A stretch of 49,615 bases of DNA from Pseudomonas frederiksbergensis (GCF_017114915.1 NZ_JAAUOE010000037.1:4827-54441), one strand, 5' to 3'. Numbered from the stretch's first letter, positions 34,929-43,698 are shown. The notes: generated by a model not told the origin, from the letters alone. A program made the numbers and translations.

Positions 34929-35420
34929 ATGAGTGCTGCCTATCGCACTGTCTTCGGTTCTCTGGCGAACTACCGCAAGGGCACCATCGAACTGATTAAG
35001 GGTGATGCCCGTCATTACGCATTTTCCAACGTCTTTGAGGTCGCCGATAAGTCGGCCCCATATGAAAAAGTCATCGTTGGCCTGAACCTTGGCTATGTGA
35101 TGGAGGTGCTCCGGGCAGAGGGGCGCTCGCCGTGGTTCACCTGTGCACATGATGAATTCGCGATCTGCATGGACGGCGATGTGCGCATCGACTTCCTCAA
35201 ACTTGATCAGCCATTCGAAGGTGCCGAAGGCACTCAACTGGCGGGTAGTGAGCCCAAAGGTCGCCCCATGGGCTACGTCATTCTGCGCCGTGGCCACCAA
35301 GCCCTGCTGCCAGCAGGCTGTGCCTACCGTTTTGAAAGTCCACGCCCAGGCGTGATCCTCCAGCAGACTATTCAAGGCTCTCTCTCCGTCGAGAAGTGGG
35401 CAGAAATCTGCCTGAAGTAA
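34929..35420 (+). CDS. pnpC1: hydroquinone 1,2-dioxygenase, small subunit
   Basis: The 163-residue protein matches the alpha subunit of the Fe(II) hydroquinone dioxygenase (PnpC1 of Pseudomonas WBC-3, HapC of P. fluorescens ACB). Its order directly before the 338-residue beta subunit is diagnostic. It has a cupin-like pattern with the DEFAICMDGDVRIDFL strand and the PAGCAYRFE turn. The enzyme opens hydroquinone to 4-hydroxymuconic semialdehyde. The ATG follows AAAGGTAAT; the next gene starts 31 nt after its stop. Confidence comes from context and the large-subunit partner, as the small subunit itself has few fixed motifs. Confidence 0.85.
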   Translation: MSAAYRTVFGSLANYRKGTIELIKGDARHYAFSNVFEVADKSAPYEKVIVGLNLGYVMEVLRAEGRSPWFTCAHDEFAICMDGDVRIDFLKLDQPFEGAEGTQLAGSEPKGRPMGYVILRRGHQALLPAGCAYRFESPRPGVILQQTIQGSLSVEKWAEICLK

Positions 35421-35451
35421 TCCGACTTTTAATGACTAAGGAGAACGCAAC

Positions 35452-36468
35452 ATGGCCATGCTTGAGACTGCAGAACACACGCTTCCACTGCTCGAAGAAG
35501 TTGATGCCAGTGCGCCCGACGCTGTTACCGGCTATCGAACCTTCCGCCTGGGCGCTTTCACCATCTCCCGCGATGAATACTTCGCGCGTATCGAGTGGCC
35601 GGCTAAGGGCCAAGCCCGTTCGCACTTGATCCCGGCAGATGCATTCCTGCGTGCGCTGATGCGTGACGTTGCTTGGGGCTTCTTCTACGGCTGGGTCAAC
35701 TTTGACTCCGTGATTGGCACCCAGAACCACTACGGCAAAGTCGACCTGTACGCCGGCACCTTCAACGGCGTGCTGCGCGATGCCGGCGTTGACTACGTCG
35801 AGCAGTTCGAAACGCCGAAGATCATGGCAACCTTCAAGGCTATCCTGCGTGACTGGACGAACGAAGGCTTCGATCCATTTGCCGCGCCGGAGGAAACCGG
35901 TAGTGCATTCGGGCGTAAGCACGGCGACAACATTGAGGCCATCGAGCGCTTCCGCATTGCTACCAAGCGCATGCCTGGTCTGCCCGGCGATTCGCCGCTG
36001 CGTAACGACCTGCCGGTCAACCGCCATTTTGAAGATGTCGTCCAAGATGAACCTGAGGTGCACGTCGCCGCCGGTTTTGAAGGCCAGCTGCATGCCTTCA
36101 ACCTGTTCAAATACCTGTCGCGCTCAGACGTTACTTGGAACCCATCGGTCAGCTCGGTCTGCAAGGCCAGCTTGTTCTGTCCAACCACCGAGGAATACAT
36201 CCTGCCGATCTTCCACGGTAACGACCGCGTTGAGTGGTTCCTGCAGATGTCGGACGAAATCATCTGGGATGTGTGTGACAAGGACGATGGTAATCCGCGC
36301 GCTCGTTTGACCATGCGAGCCGGCGACATCGCCGCCATGCCTGCCGACATCCGTCACCAAGGCTACTCCACCAAACGTTCGATGTTGATGGTGTGGGAGA
36401 ACGCCACCCCGAATCTGCCTCAGCGCTACGAGAGTGGCGAGCTCAAGCCATATCCCGTCGACTTCTGA
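35452..36468 (+). CDS. pnpC2: hydroquinone 1,2-dioxygenase, large subunit
   Basis: The 338-residue protein is the beta subunit of the two-component Fe(II) hydroquinone dioxygenase (PnpC2/HapD). Recognisable segments are AFLRALMRDVAWGFFYGWVN near residue 65, the QNHYGKVDLYAG region and AAMPADIRHQGYSTKRSMLM near the end. It ring-cleaves hydroquinone (1,4-dihydroxybenzene) next to a hydroxyl to give 4-hydroxymuconic semialdehyde. The ATG has AAGGAG about 8 nt upstream. With the small subunit, the dehydrogenase and the maleylacetate reductase it forms one transcription unit. Confidence 0.9.
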   Translation: MAMLETAEHTLPLLEEVDASAPDAVTGYRTFRLGAFTISRDEYFARIEWPAKGQARSHLIPADAFLRALMRDVAWGFFYGWVNFDSVIGTQNHYGKVDLYAGTFNGVLRDAGVDYVEQFETPKIMATFKAILRDWTNEGFDPFAAPEETGSAFGRKHGDNIEAIERFRIATKRMPGLPGDSPLRNDLPVNRHFEDVVQDEPEVHVAAGFEGQLHAFNLFKYLSRSDVTWNPSVSSVCKASLFCPTTEEYILPIFHGNDRVEWFLQMSDEIIWDVCDKDDGNPRARLTMRAGDIAAMPADIRHQGYSTKRSMLMVWENATPNLPQRYESGELKPYPVDF

Positions 36469-36534
36469 TTTTTTCGTTCCGCCGAACTTTTTGAACCACG
36501 CCGCAGCCCTTGCGGCGTAGGGAGAGTTATTGCC

Positions 36535-37998
36535 ATGCAAAACCAACTTTTCATCGATGGACGTTTTGTACCTGCCATCAAAGGCGGCGAAATCGATGTG
36601 ATGAGCCCCGTCGACGGCTCGCTGCTCACTCGGATCGCTGCCGCCGAAGCGGAAGATGTTGATCTGGCTGTTGCTGCTGCGCAGCGTGCCTTCCCTGCCT
36701 GGGCAGCGCTCTCGCCGGCTGAACGCGGTCGTTTGCTGCTCAAGCTAGCTGATGCCATTGAAGCTAATGCCGAAGAGCTGGCACAGCTTGAGTCGCGTGA
36801 CACCGGTCACCCTATCCGCGACTCGCGTAACCTGGATGTGCCACGCACTGCCGCATGCTTCCGTTACTTCGGCGGCATGGCGGACAAGATCGAAGGTTCG
36901 GTGATTCCTGTCGAGGCGGGCTTCCTAAACTATGTCCAGCGTAAACCGATCGGGGTGGTGGGGCAGATCGTGCCTTGGAACTTCCCGCTTATGTTCACCA
37001 GCTGGAAAATGGGCCCGGCCTTGGCAGCGGGTAATACCGTTGTAATCAAGCCGTCCGAGATCACACCGCTGTCCACGCTTCGCATCGCCGAGCTCATGAA
37101 AGAAGTCGGCTTCCCAGACGGTGTCGTTAACGTGGTGCCGGGTTTCGGTCATACAGCTGGCCAACGGCTGGCTGATCATCCCGACGTGGGCAAGATTGCC
37201 TTCACCGGTTCGACGGCCACTGGTAAAAGGATCGTTGAGGCGTCCAAGGCAAACCTCAAGCGTGTTCAGCTCGAACTGGGCGGCAAAGGCGCAAATATCG
37301 TCTTCGAAGATGCCAATATCGACGCGGCAGTGAACGGGGCAGCCTGGGCCATTTTCCACAACCAGGGCCAAGCCTGTATTGCGGGTTCTCGTCTGATGCT
37401 GCACGAAAGCATCGCCGATGAGTTCCTGGCAAAATTCATCAAGCTGGCCGAATCCATCCGCTTGGGTGACCCTATGGATCCGAACACCGAGATGGGCCCG
37501 CTGACGTCGGCCCTGCACCGTGATCGCGTCCTTTCCTTTGTGGCTGTAGCCCAGGAGGAAGGCGGGAAGATCCTCACCGGAGGCCGCGCGCCAACCGCAC
37601 CTGGTCTGGTAGATGGATACTATGTCGAACCGACTGTCGTTGAGGCCCTGCCGCACCACCGTGTATCGCAGGAGGAAGTGTTCGGGCCGTTCGTGACGGT
37701 GATGCGGTTCTCCACTGACGAAGAAGCACTGGCCATTGCCAACGGCACTGCCTACGGCTTGGGCAGCGGTCTGTGGACGCAGAACCTGCAGCGCGCCCAC
37801 AAGATGGCGTCCAAGATCCGCGCCGGCATGTGCTGGATCAATTGCTACAAGCGTGTTAGCCCAGGTAGCCCATTCGGCGGCGTGGGGCAATCCGGCTATG
37901 GCCGTGAGATGGGCTTTGAGGCCATCCATGACTACACCGAGGCGCACTCGGTCTGGGTCAACGTGGATGCCACCATCCCGCCGCATTTTAAACGCTGA
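36535..37998 (+). CDS. pnpD: 4-hydroxymuconic semialdehyde dehydrogenase
   Basis: The 487-residue protein is an NAD(P)-dependent aldehyde dehydrogenase with E247 in LELGGKG and nucleophile C281 in GQACIAG, plus the VVGQIVPWNFPL start of the cofactor domain. Position between the hydroquinone dioxygenase and maleylacetate reductase assigns it as 4-hydroxymuconic semialdehyde dehydrogenase (PnpD/HapF), which makes maleylacetate. Sequence alone would only say aldehyde dehydrogenase. GGGAG is about 8 nt before the ATG. Its stop codon overlaps the ribosome site of the next gene. Confidence 0.88.
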   Translation: MQNQLFIDGRFVPAIKGGEIDVMSPVDGSLLTRIAAAEAEDVDLAVAAAQRAFPAWAALSPAERGRLLLKLADAIEANAEELAQLESRDTGHPIRDSRNLDVPRTAACFRYFGGMADKIEGSVIPVEAGFLNYVQRKPIGVVGQIVPWNFPLMFTSWKMGPALAAGNTVVIKPSEITPLSTLRIAELMKEVGFPDGVVNVVPGFGHTAGQRLADHPDVGKIAFTGSTATGKRIVEASKANLKRVQLELGGKGANIVFEDANIDAAVNGAAWAIFHNQGQACIAGSRLMLHESIADEFLAKFIKLAESIRLGDPMDPNTEMGPLTSALHRDRVLSFVAVAQEEGGKILTGGRAPTAPGLVDGYYVEPTVVEALPHHRVSQEEVFGPFVTVMRFSTDEEALAIANGTAYGLGSGLWTQNLQRAHKMASKIRAGMCWINCYKRVSPGSPFGGVGQSGYGREMGFEAIHDYTEAHSVWVNVDATIPPHFKR

Positions 37999-38005
37999 GG
38001 TCGCC

Positions 38006-39073
38006 ATGAAGTCTTTCACGTATCAAGGTAACCCCAGTCGCGTTGTGTTTGGCACGGGTGCGCTGGAGAAATTGGCGGAAGAAATCGAGCGCCTGGGTGC
38101 TGAGCGCGCACTCATTCTCACCACTCCAGAGCAACGGGACTTGGGCGAGGAAATTGCCGAACTGATTGGTCAACGCAGTGCTGGTGTATATGCAGAAGCG
38201 GTCATGCATGTGCCATTGGAGGTTGCACAAGCGGCTCGCGCGGAAGCTGCCAAGCATGGAGCAGATTGCTGCGTGGCGGTCGGTGGCGGCTCCACCATTG
38301 GCCTGGGCAAAGCCATCGCGCTGGACTCCGGTCTGCCGATTGTCGCGGTGCCCACGACGTACGCTGGCTCGGAAATGACGCCCATCTGGGGCCTGACGGA
38401 AAACCGCCTGAAGAAAACCGGGCGCGACAGCCGCGTCCTGCCAAAGACGGTGATTTACGATCCTCGACTCACCCACACCTTGCCGGCTGAAATCTCAGCC
38501 TGCTCGGGCATGAATGCGATGGCCCATGCAGTGGAGGCACTGTATGCCCAGGATGCGAATCCTGTGATCAGTCTGATGGCTGAAGAGTCCATTCGGGCCC
38601 TGGCCAATGCGCTACCTGCGGTAGTGGCTAATCCTCATGATGCATCGGCGCGCGAGGAGGCACTTTACGGCGCTTGGCTGGCGGGCATCTGCCTGGGGGC
38701 GGTTGGGATGGCGATCCACCACAAGCTCTGCCATACCCTGGGTGGCACCTTCAATCTGCCCCATGCCCAAGCTCACGCGATCATGTTGCCGCACTCGGCC
38801 CACTACAACCGAGATGCAGCAGCCTCCCAGCTCAGGCGCGCTGCCCGCGCATTGGGCGGCGTGGAGGCGGAGGAGGTCGGGCCTCTGATCTACGAGCTGA
38901 ACCGCAAGCTGGGAATCCTATTGGCATTGGAGGCCGTTGGCTTCCCAGTCGAGGGGCCGGCTGAAACGGCGCGGATTGCGTGCGAAAGTCCTTACTACAA
39001 CCCTCGACCATTTGAGCGTGCGGCGATTGAGCAGATGCTGCAGCGGGCAAGGTTGGGTATGGCACCAGCCTAA
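38006..39073 (+). CDS. pnpE: maleylacetate reductase
   Basis: The 355-residue protein belongs to the iron-type alcohol dehydrogenase superfamily, maleylacetate reductase branch. It begins FTYQGNPSRVVFGTG, typical of the branch, with GGGSTIGLGKAIA as the dinucleotide loop and VPTTYAGSEMTPIWG; histidines occur in AHAVEALY, IHHKLCHTLGG and PHAQAHAIML. It reduces maleylacetate to 3-oxoadipate with NAD(P)H, the common exit of the hydroquinone and hydroxyquinol branches. GAGG at 37997-38000 precedes ATG 38006 by 5 nt. A rho-independent terminator follows. Confidence 0.93.
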   Translation: MKSFTYQGNPSRVVFGTGALEKLAEEIERLGAERALILTTPEQRDLGEEIAELIGQRSAGVYAEAVMHVPLEVAQAARAEAAKHGADCCVAVGGGSTIGLGKAIALDSGLPIVAVPTTYAGSEMTPIWGLTENRLKKTGRDSRVLPKTVIYDPRLTHTLPAEISACSGMNAMAHAVEALYAQDANPVISLMAEESIRALANALPAVVANPHDASAREEALYGAWLAGICLGAVGMAIHHKLCHTLGGTFNLPHAQAHAIMLPHSAHYNRDAAASQLRRAARALGGVEAEEVGPLIYELNRKLGILLALEAVGFPVEGPAETARIACESPYYNPRPFERAAIEQMLQRARLGMAPA

Positions 39074-39089
39074 CGTATTCACCTTTTGG

Positions 39090-39124
39090 CGCAGGCTTCC
39101 ATGCGGAGAGCCTGCGTCTTTTTT
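39090..39124 (+). terminator. internal rho-independent terminator
   Basis: CGCAGGCT pairs with AGCCTGCG across 11 nt and is followed by TCTTTTTT. It divides pnpC1C2DE from the hydroxyquinol dioxygenase gene 18 nt later. Confidence 0.8.
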
Positions 39125-39142
39125 ATCAGGGAGCCAATAACA

Positions 39143-40015
39143 ATGAAACAGACCCCTGCAGAAGCGACGATCACCGAAAAGGCGGTCGCCAGCTTCAGTA
39201 CGACACCAGATGCCAGGCTCCGCGAAATAGTGCAAAGTCTCGTTCGCCACGTTCATGCGTTTACCCAAGAGGTGGAACTGAGCGAGGAGGAGTGGCTGGC
39301 GGGTGTTCGCTTTCTAACCGCAACTGGCCAGATGTGCGATGGCCTGGTGCGCCAAGAATTCATTCTCCTGTCGGATGTGCTCGGGGTGTCGATGCTGGTC
39401 GACGCTATCAACCACCGAGCTCAGCACACGGTTACTGAAAGTACCGTGTTCGGGCCGTTCTACATCGAGGGCATGCCTGATCGTGAGTTTGGCGAGAACA
39501 TGGCCTTCACACCAGGTGTTCCCGCACTGGTGACGGGCAAGGTCACCGACGCTGACGGATGCCCTTTGGCGAATGCGACCCTCGATATCTGGCAGACCGC
39601 TACCAATGGTATGTACTCCGGTCAGGACATCGAGCAGCCGGTGGGAAATCTGCGCGGGCGCTACCACACCGATGAGCAAGGTCGTTACGCCATCCGTACC
39701 GTAGTACCGGTGAGTTACCCGATTCCCACCGATGGCCCGGTGGGGCAACTGTTGTCGGCCACTGGCCGGCATCCATGGCGTCCTGCTCACCTGCACTTCA
39801 TGATTGAGGCACCGGGGTATCGAACCTTGGTGACGCACCTGTTTAATCACGACGACCCTTATTTGGATTCCGATGCCGTGTTCGGCGTTAAAGATTCGCT
39901 GCGGGTGGCCTATCAGCCGTGCGAGTACAACAACCCCCTGGCCAAGACGTTTGGCTTCAAAGAGGCGTTCCAACACGCCACCTATGATTTTATCTTGCCC
40001 CGGGTGTCATCGTGA
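39143..40015 (+). CDS. hydroxyquinol 1,2-dioxygenase (intradiol)
   Basis: The 290-residue protein is an intradiol dioxygenase. The Fe(III) ligands are seen as Y158 (MYSGQD), Y192 (YPIPTDG), H216 and H218 (PAHLHF), with the same spacing as in known hydroxyquinol dioxygenases. The N-terminal linker domain (residues about 20-100, ending in FGPFYIEG) belongs to the same group. It opens hydroxyquinol (1,2,4-trihydroxybenzene) to maleylacetate, feeding the reductase upstream; PnpG-type and HapI-type genes have this place. ATG 39143 has CAGGGAG about 9 nt before it; an upstream in-frame ATG at 39086 falls inside the terminator. Confidence 0.9.
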   Translation: MKQTPAEATITEKAVASFSTTPDARLREIVQSLVRHVHAFTQEVELSEEEWLAGVRFLTATGQMCDGLVRQEFILLSDVLGVSMLVDAINHRAQHTVTESTVFGPFYIEGMPDREFGENMAFTPGVPALVTGKVTDADGCPLANATLDIWQTATNGMYSGQDIEQPVGNLRGRYHTDEQGRYAIRTVVPVSYPIPTDGPVGQLLSATGRHPWRPAHLHFMIEAPGYRTLVTHLFNHDDPYLDSDAVFGVKDSLRVAYQPCEYNNPLAKTFGFKEAFQHATYDFILPRVSS

Positions 40016-40320
40016 GTCAGTACTTCGCCGTTTTCGCCACTGACAAACCTGAACAGCGGCAAGTTCGAGAGCGCGTACGTGCAGCCCATCGGCACTACCT
40101 GCGCAACCCTTCACCGCATTTTGTCGTGGTCAGGCTTGGCGGGCCAACCTTGGAATGCACGGGCGGGAAGATGAATGGCACGCTGCTGGTAGTCGAAGCC
40201 AACTCGGTTGAGGATGTTCAAGCCTTCCTGGCGGATGATCCCTACATGCAGGCTGGCATCTTTGAACAGGTGGTGGTGAGACCCTGGAGCTGGGGTCTGG
40301 GCAACCCGGAGTTATCTTGA
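40012..40320 (+). CDS. YciI-like small protein
   Basis: The 102-residue protein has the dimeric alpha/beta barrel of the YciI family: YFAVFATDKPEQRQ, then R...H..YL, GGPTLECTGGKMNGTLLVVEANS and the FLADDPYMQAGIFEQVVVRPW end, with the conserved His/Asp. These proteins sit in catabolic operons; a lactonase or isomerase-like role is sometimes shown. It starts with GTG in a GTGA overlap with the dioxygenase and ends in an overlap with the Rieske gene, so translation is coupled. Confidence 0.85.
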   Translation: MSQYFAVFATDKPEQRQVRERVRAAHRHYLRNPSPHFVVVRLGGPTLECTGGKMNGTLLVVEANSVEDVQAFLADDPYMQAGIFEQVVVRPWSWGLGNPELS

Positions 40321-40688
40321 TGACGGACGTTCAGATGATTCTCTGCCGGCTGGATGAAATTCCTGAGGGTGGGGCGAAAGCGTTGGGGGCAGTTATCAAT
40401 GGAAAGCAGCAGCCCCTGGTAGCGATGAGGCGAGGTGAGCAGGTTTGGCTGTACCGCAACTGCTGCCCTCATTTCTCTGTGCCGCTGGATTACAATCCTG
40501 GTGAGTTTTGCACCTACAAGAACCAGTTCATCATGTGCGCGCACCACTCGGCGATGTTCCGATTCGAGGATGGCCTGTGTGTGGATGGCCCCTGCGCCGG
40601 GGCGCGTCTCGAAAGCGTGCCCTGCAAGATTGAAGGTGGTGCGCTTATCATGCTTGAGTGCAACGTTGTCATCGTGAAGGTCGGGTAG
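40320..40688 (+). CDS. Rieske [2Fe-2S] ferredoxin-like protein
   Basis: The 122-residue protein has a Rieske cluster motif C49-P-H51 and C73-x2-H76. Residue spacing between the halves is 22, close to soluble Rieske ferredoxins. It overlaps the YciI-like stop codon (TGATG). No oxygenase alpha subunit or reductase is nearby, so it is not obviously part of a ring-hydroxylating system. A possible job is keeping an iron dioxygenase reduced, as XylT-type ferredoxins do for catechol 2,3-dioxygenase, but this is inference. It ends the tightly coupled three-gene tail of the operon. Confidence 0.85.
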   Translation: MTDVQMILCRLDEIPEGGAKALGAVINGKQQPLVAMRRGEQVWLYRNCCPHFSVPLDYNPGEFCTYKNQFIMCAHHSAMFRFEDGLCVDGPCAGARLESVPCKIEGGALIMLECNVVIVKVG

Positions 40689-40750
40689 ATAGCGCCCCGT
40701 CAGCAGAGGGTGGCATGCGGGGTCGCGCCCTCTGGCTACTGGAGCGCGTC

Positions 40751-41011
40751 ATGCCTATACACCGTCCAATCGCCACAGTTGCTACTCGCCAGTTACTGAA
40801 AAACCTTACCCGAGACTCGCGTGTTCCTGATGATTTCAGGGAGACCGTGCTGCGGCTGTTGGAACACTACCCGACGGCCCAGGATGTACTGACACTGGGG
40901 GAGCGCGAGAGCTACCTGCAAGAAACGGTGTGTATCAGTCACACCCTTTCCGCCCTCGGTGAAGGTGAGGAAGGAGGAAAACTGCAGGCTCCCTTTTTTC
41001 CCGGCACCTGA
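40751..41011 (+). pseudogene. BPSL0761-like small protein, 3' end replaced by IS remnant
   Basis: The ORF starts MPIHRPIATVATRQLLKNL and contains SRVPDDFRETVLRLLEHYPTAQDVL, resembling the small BPSL0761-type hypothetical proteins found in Pseudomonas (helix-rich, about 80 residues). After QETVCIS it runs antisense into the transposase remnant, so the last 25 codons are not native. Its function is unknown. Confidence 0.5.
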
Positions 41012-41255
41012 AGAGGCTCGTGTTGCACGTACCGCAGTGCAATCGATCATCCATGTGTCTAGATCGATCAGACCTTCCCGGTTCAGTCGAATGTGCAGAC
41101 GCTCCGAAAGCGATCGGCAGAGCACACCAGGCGGCTCCCGAGCACAGGATTCCATGGAAAACCAGGCGATCATCTCTGCGGGGGCGACCCATTTCTGCTC
41201 TGGAGAGACCAGATCCTTGATCAATTCCTACGGTGCGTCGGAGACTTCGTAACGC
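40990..41255 (-). mobile_element. IS5-superfamily transposase remnant
   Basis: One minus-strand frame reads GRPRRDDRLVFHGIL and GAAWCALPIAFG, and another reads LHIRLNREGLIDLDTWMID then AVRATRASSGAGKKG. Both match the N-terminal half of one IS5-type (IS1031/IS427-like) transposase, so a frameshift separates them. The DDE core and both ends are missing. The subgroup differs from the remnant at 31.9 kb. Confidence 0.8.
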
Positions 41256-41329
41256 TTTGCCATGCGGGCCTGCAGCCAGTCACGGCAACAATCCAACCCG
41301 CACCGACTTTTCGTACAGAACCTATAACG

Positions 41330-42541
41330 TCACAGAGCGACCGGTTTTTTGAATTGCTGCTGAGTTTTACCGCTTTCAGGCAGAGTCAATATGACCAGAG
41401 CCGATAGGACGAAAAAGCCCGCGCAAACAAGAAGCCCTGCTGCCAGGCTGTAATAAGTTGCAATGCCGCTGAGCAGGATAGGAGCGAGTGCTGCGACCCC
41501 TCTTCCGGCGTTAAAGCAGAAGCCTGCACCCATGGTGCGGACTCGAGTGGGATAGAGCTCGCTGAAATAGGCACCGAAAATACCGGGGAAGGCTAGGAAG
41601 AAAGCGTACACTGGCCCAATCCAGAAAAGGTATTCGCTGTTTGAGGTGAAGAGGTAGATAGGCACTAGCATCGCTGTAAGTAGCAATGAAAGTATAATGC
41701 TCCTGCGCTTACCAAGCTTATCTCCAACGTACCCAAAAAAATTCAGACCAAAGAAATTTCCGAGATTCAGCATTGCCATAAAGCCTGCCATTGCGCTCAG
41801 ACTCAAACCACGGTCTTGAACAAGATAAGTAGGAAGCCATGTACTACTGCCCCAGTAACCGATCAGAGCAAGGCTCGCAGCCAACGTACCAAATATTGTC
41901 GAGTGTCGAAGTTCTCCGACAAAAATTTCCTTTATCGATACTCTTTCGGTTTTCTCGCAGCGTTGTGCTTTCTGAGCGATCCAGGTCGGAGATTCAGGTA
42001 CCCAGAAATAGATGTACAACACCGGCAAAATTACCGCTACACCCGACCATAAGAACATCGTTCTCCATTCGGGTAGTAGGAATTTGGCGCCGAAAGCTGC
42101 AACCATAGCCCCAATCGGAAATGCGCTGACAACAAAAGAGGTAGCGCGTGCGCGCTGGTACGGTGGCCAAGTTTCCACTACGTAAGTGGATACGATGCTC
42201 CATACCCCACCTAGTCCTAATCCTGAAAGAAACCGCAGAGCGATCAATACGTAGAGATTGTGCATGTTGCTGATCACCGCGGTAAGAACACCAAACGTGA
42301 TCAACGAGGCGAGTAAAGCGTTACGTCGTCCGAAGTTGTCAGAATACCAACCAGTGGTGATGCTGCTCACGCCAATGCCTAGTAGTGTTGCTGTGGCGAG
42401 CATCGCTGCTTCGTTGATACTAAAACCAAGGTCTTTGCTGATGACGGACAATGAGAGTGATAATAAAATAATTTCCATGGCATCGAACAGATAGGCAATG
42501 AAACCACCGATCAGTACGTGCCATTTTGAAATTTTAGCCAT
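41330..42541 (-). CDS. MFS transporter, aromatic acid/H+ symporter-like
   Basis: The 403-residue inner-membrane protein has twelve predicted helices. The first begins HVLIGGFIAYLFDAMEIILL; the A-motif loop is GWYSDNFGRRNAL and its second-half counterpart GYVGDKLGKRRSI. FLGPxSP-like WVPESPTW follows helix 6. It resembles the AAHS branch and the sugar-phosphate-like members used for aromatic acids; substrate unknown. It is the last minus-strand gene of the aromatic cluster, next to the outer-membrane protein, giving a complete uptake route. Confidence 0.87.
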   Translation of the reverse strand: MAKISKWHVLIGGFIAYLFDAMEIILLSLSLSVISKDLGFSINEAAMLATATLLGIGVSSITTGWYSDNFGRRNALLASLITFGVLTAVISNMHNLYVLIALRFLSGLGLGGVWSIVSTYVVETWPPYQRARATSFVVSAFPIGAMVAAFGAKFLLPEWRTMFLWSGVAVILPVLYIYFWVPESPTWIAQKAQRCEKTERVSIKEIFVGELRHSTIFGTLAASLALIGYWGSSTWLPTYLVQDRGLSLSAMAGFMAMLNLGNFFGLNFFGYVGDKLGKRRSIILSLLLTAMLVPIYLFTSNSEYLFWIGPVYAFFLAFPGIFGAYFSELYPTRVRTMGAGFCFNAGRGVAALAPILLSGIATYYSLAAGLLVCAGFFVLSALVILTLPESGKTQQQFKKPVAL

Positions 42542-42623
42542 GGTGTTTATCTCTTTATTGTTTTGGGCTTGAGTCGGAGGCCTGATAAGTAAGCTTAGTG
42601 CTCTGCGCTAATTTATTAGGAGC

Positions 42624-43577
42624 TTAAAAATGATAGGCAGCTTGCAACCAGAGGCGATCACCTGCGGCTCGATTTTCGACTTTAGTTTCGTGTTGCCATT
42701 TCAGAACGAAACCGACTCCCGAGCTCTGGTATTTGACCGACGGGCCCACGGCGAGCACCTGGCCGCGGTTTCCATTTGGAGAGACGGACTCACCATGTTG
42801 CTCATCGTCAGTCAGCTGCTTATAAATGTAGCCGTTCAAGCCAATCTGCCATTGCTTGTCGATATTGTAACCAATATTGTAGTCAGCAATAAATTCCTGG
42901 CCAGATTTGTAATGGGTGGCCGAGTTTTCAGTGTTGACGACGTATGCAATCTTCGAGCTGATTTCAATATCCTCGACAGGATAGGCTGTAAATGAGTACC
43001 ACGGTGCATATGACCATGTGTTTCGGCCCGGATTGAATAGATGCTCCTTATCGTAAGCGCCTATCGGAGCATAGATCTCAACTCCCGTCATTTGTTGGAC
43101 AAGGGGTGAGCTCCAACCCAGAATTATCGGTACGATTGTCAAATCGCCGATTCCTTGTTGATTATCACTACGATGCACTCTGCCCGCTGAGGTATTCACA
43201 TCGAAGCTGATGTCGCCTTTAATCATGGGCAGGGCAATGCGACTGGCAAGCTTCGCTCCCAGGAGTGTGTAGTCTGTATAAACGTAGTCCAACCGAGCAG
43301 AAATGGCTTGAACATTGATTTCAAAATCATGAACGCCGGCTTTGCGATTACCCGAATCATCCATGGTCTTGTTAGCTTGATAATCGGATAAGTATAGAAA
43401 CCCGGTCAGGCCCGGCGGTGGCATTCTGCCGGCGAGCACTGTGTTAACCCCCAGGGGATAGACCGTGCCTCCTCCTTCGGTTGCATACGAAGATTGAATC
43501 AACGACAACATTCCAAGTACTACGGCGCTATTGATTAGCTGTATTTTTTGTGGTCTTGTCGCAGGATTGGTTTTCAC
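42624..43577 (-). CDS. MetA-pathway-of-phenol-degradation outer-membrane protein
   Basis: The 317-residue protein has a signal peptide ending near SSYA and begins TEGGGTVYPLGVNTVLAG, the usual start of this transporter-like family (SphA/MetA type, PF13557). Alternating strands with YLSDYQANK and a C-terminal LWLQAAYHF suggest a beta-barrel with terminal Phe. Members occur in phenol and aromatic clusters as presumed outer-membrane channels. A gap of 82 bp separates it from the MFS gene. Function is by family only. Confidence 0.87.
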   Translation of the reverse strand: MKTNPATRPQKIQLINSAVVLGMLSLIQSSYATEGGGTVYPLGVNTVLAGRMPPPGLTGFLYLSDYQANKTMDDSGNRKAGVHDFEINVQAISARLDYVYTDYTLLGAKLASRIALPMIKGDISFDVNTSAGRVHRSDNQQGIGDLTIVPIILGWSSPLVQQMTGVEIYAPIGAYDKEHLFNPGRNTWSYAPWYSFTAYPVEDIEISSKIAYVVNTENSATHYKSGQEFIADYNIGYNIDKQWQIGLNGYIYKQLTDDEQHGESVSPNGNRGQVLAVGPSVKYQSSGVGFVLKWQHETKVENRAAGDRLWLQAAYHF

Positions 43578-43698
43578 CTTAAAATTCCTATTGTTTTTAT
43601 AGTTTGCAAGTAGTTAATGCGGGCACGCTTGGTGGATGGCAGATATCGGGGGTCGATAGCTTGTAATTTACTAAGGATTGCTTGTGACTATTTTCTTT

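Noticed and set aside
34929..40688. homogentisate or protocatechuate pathway
   Set aside because: The two-subunit dioxygenase, aldehyde dehydrogenase, maleylacetate reductase and intradiol dioxygenase match the hydroquinone/hydroxyquinol route. No PcaGH, HmgA or fumarylacetoacetase is present.
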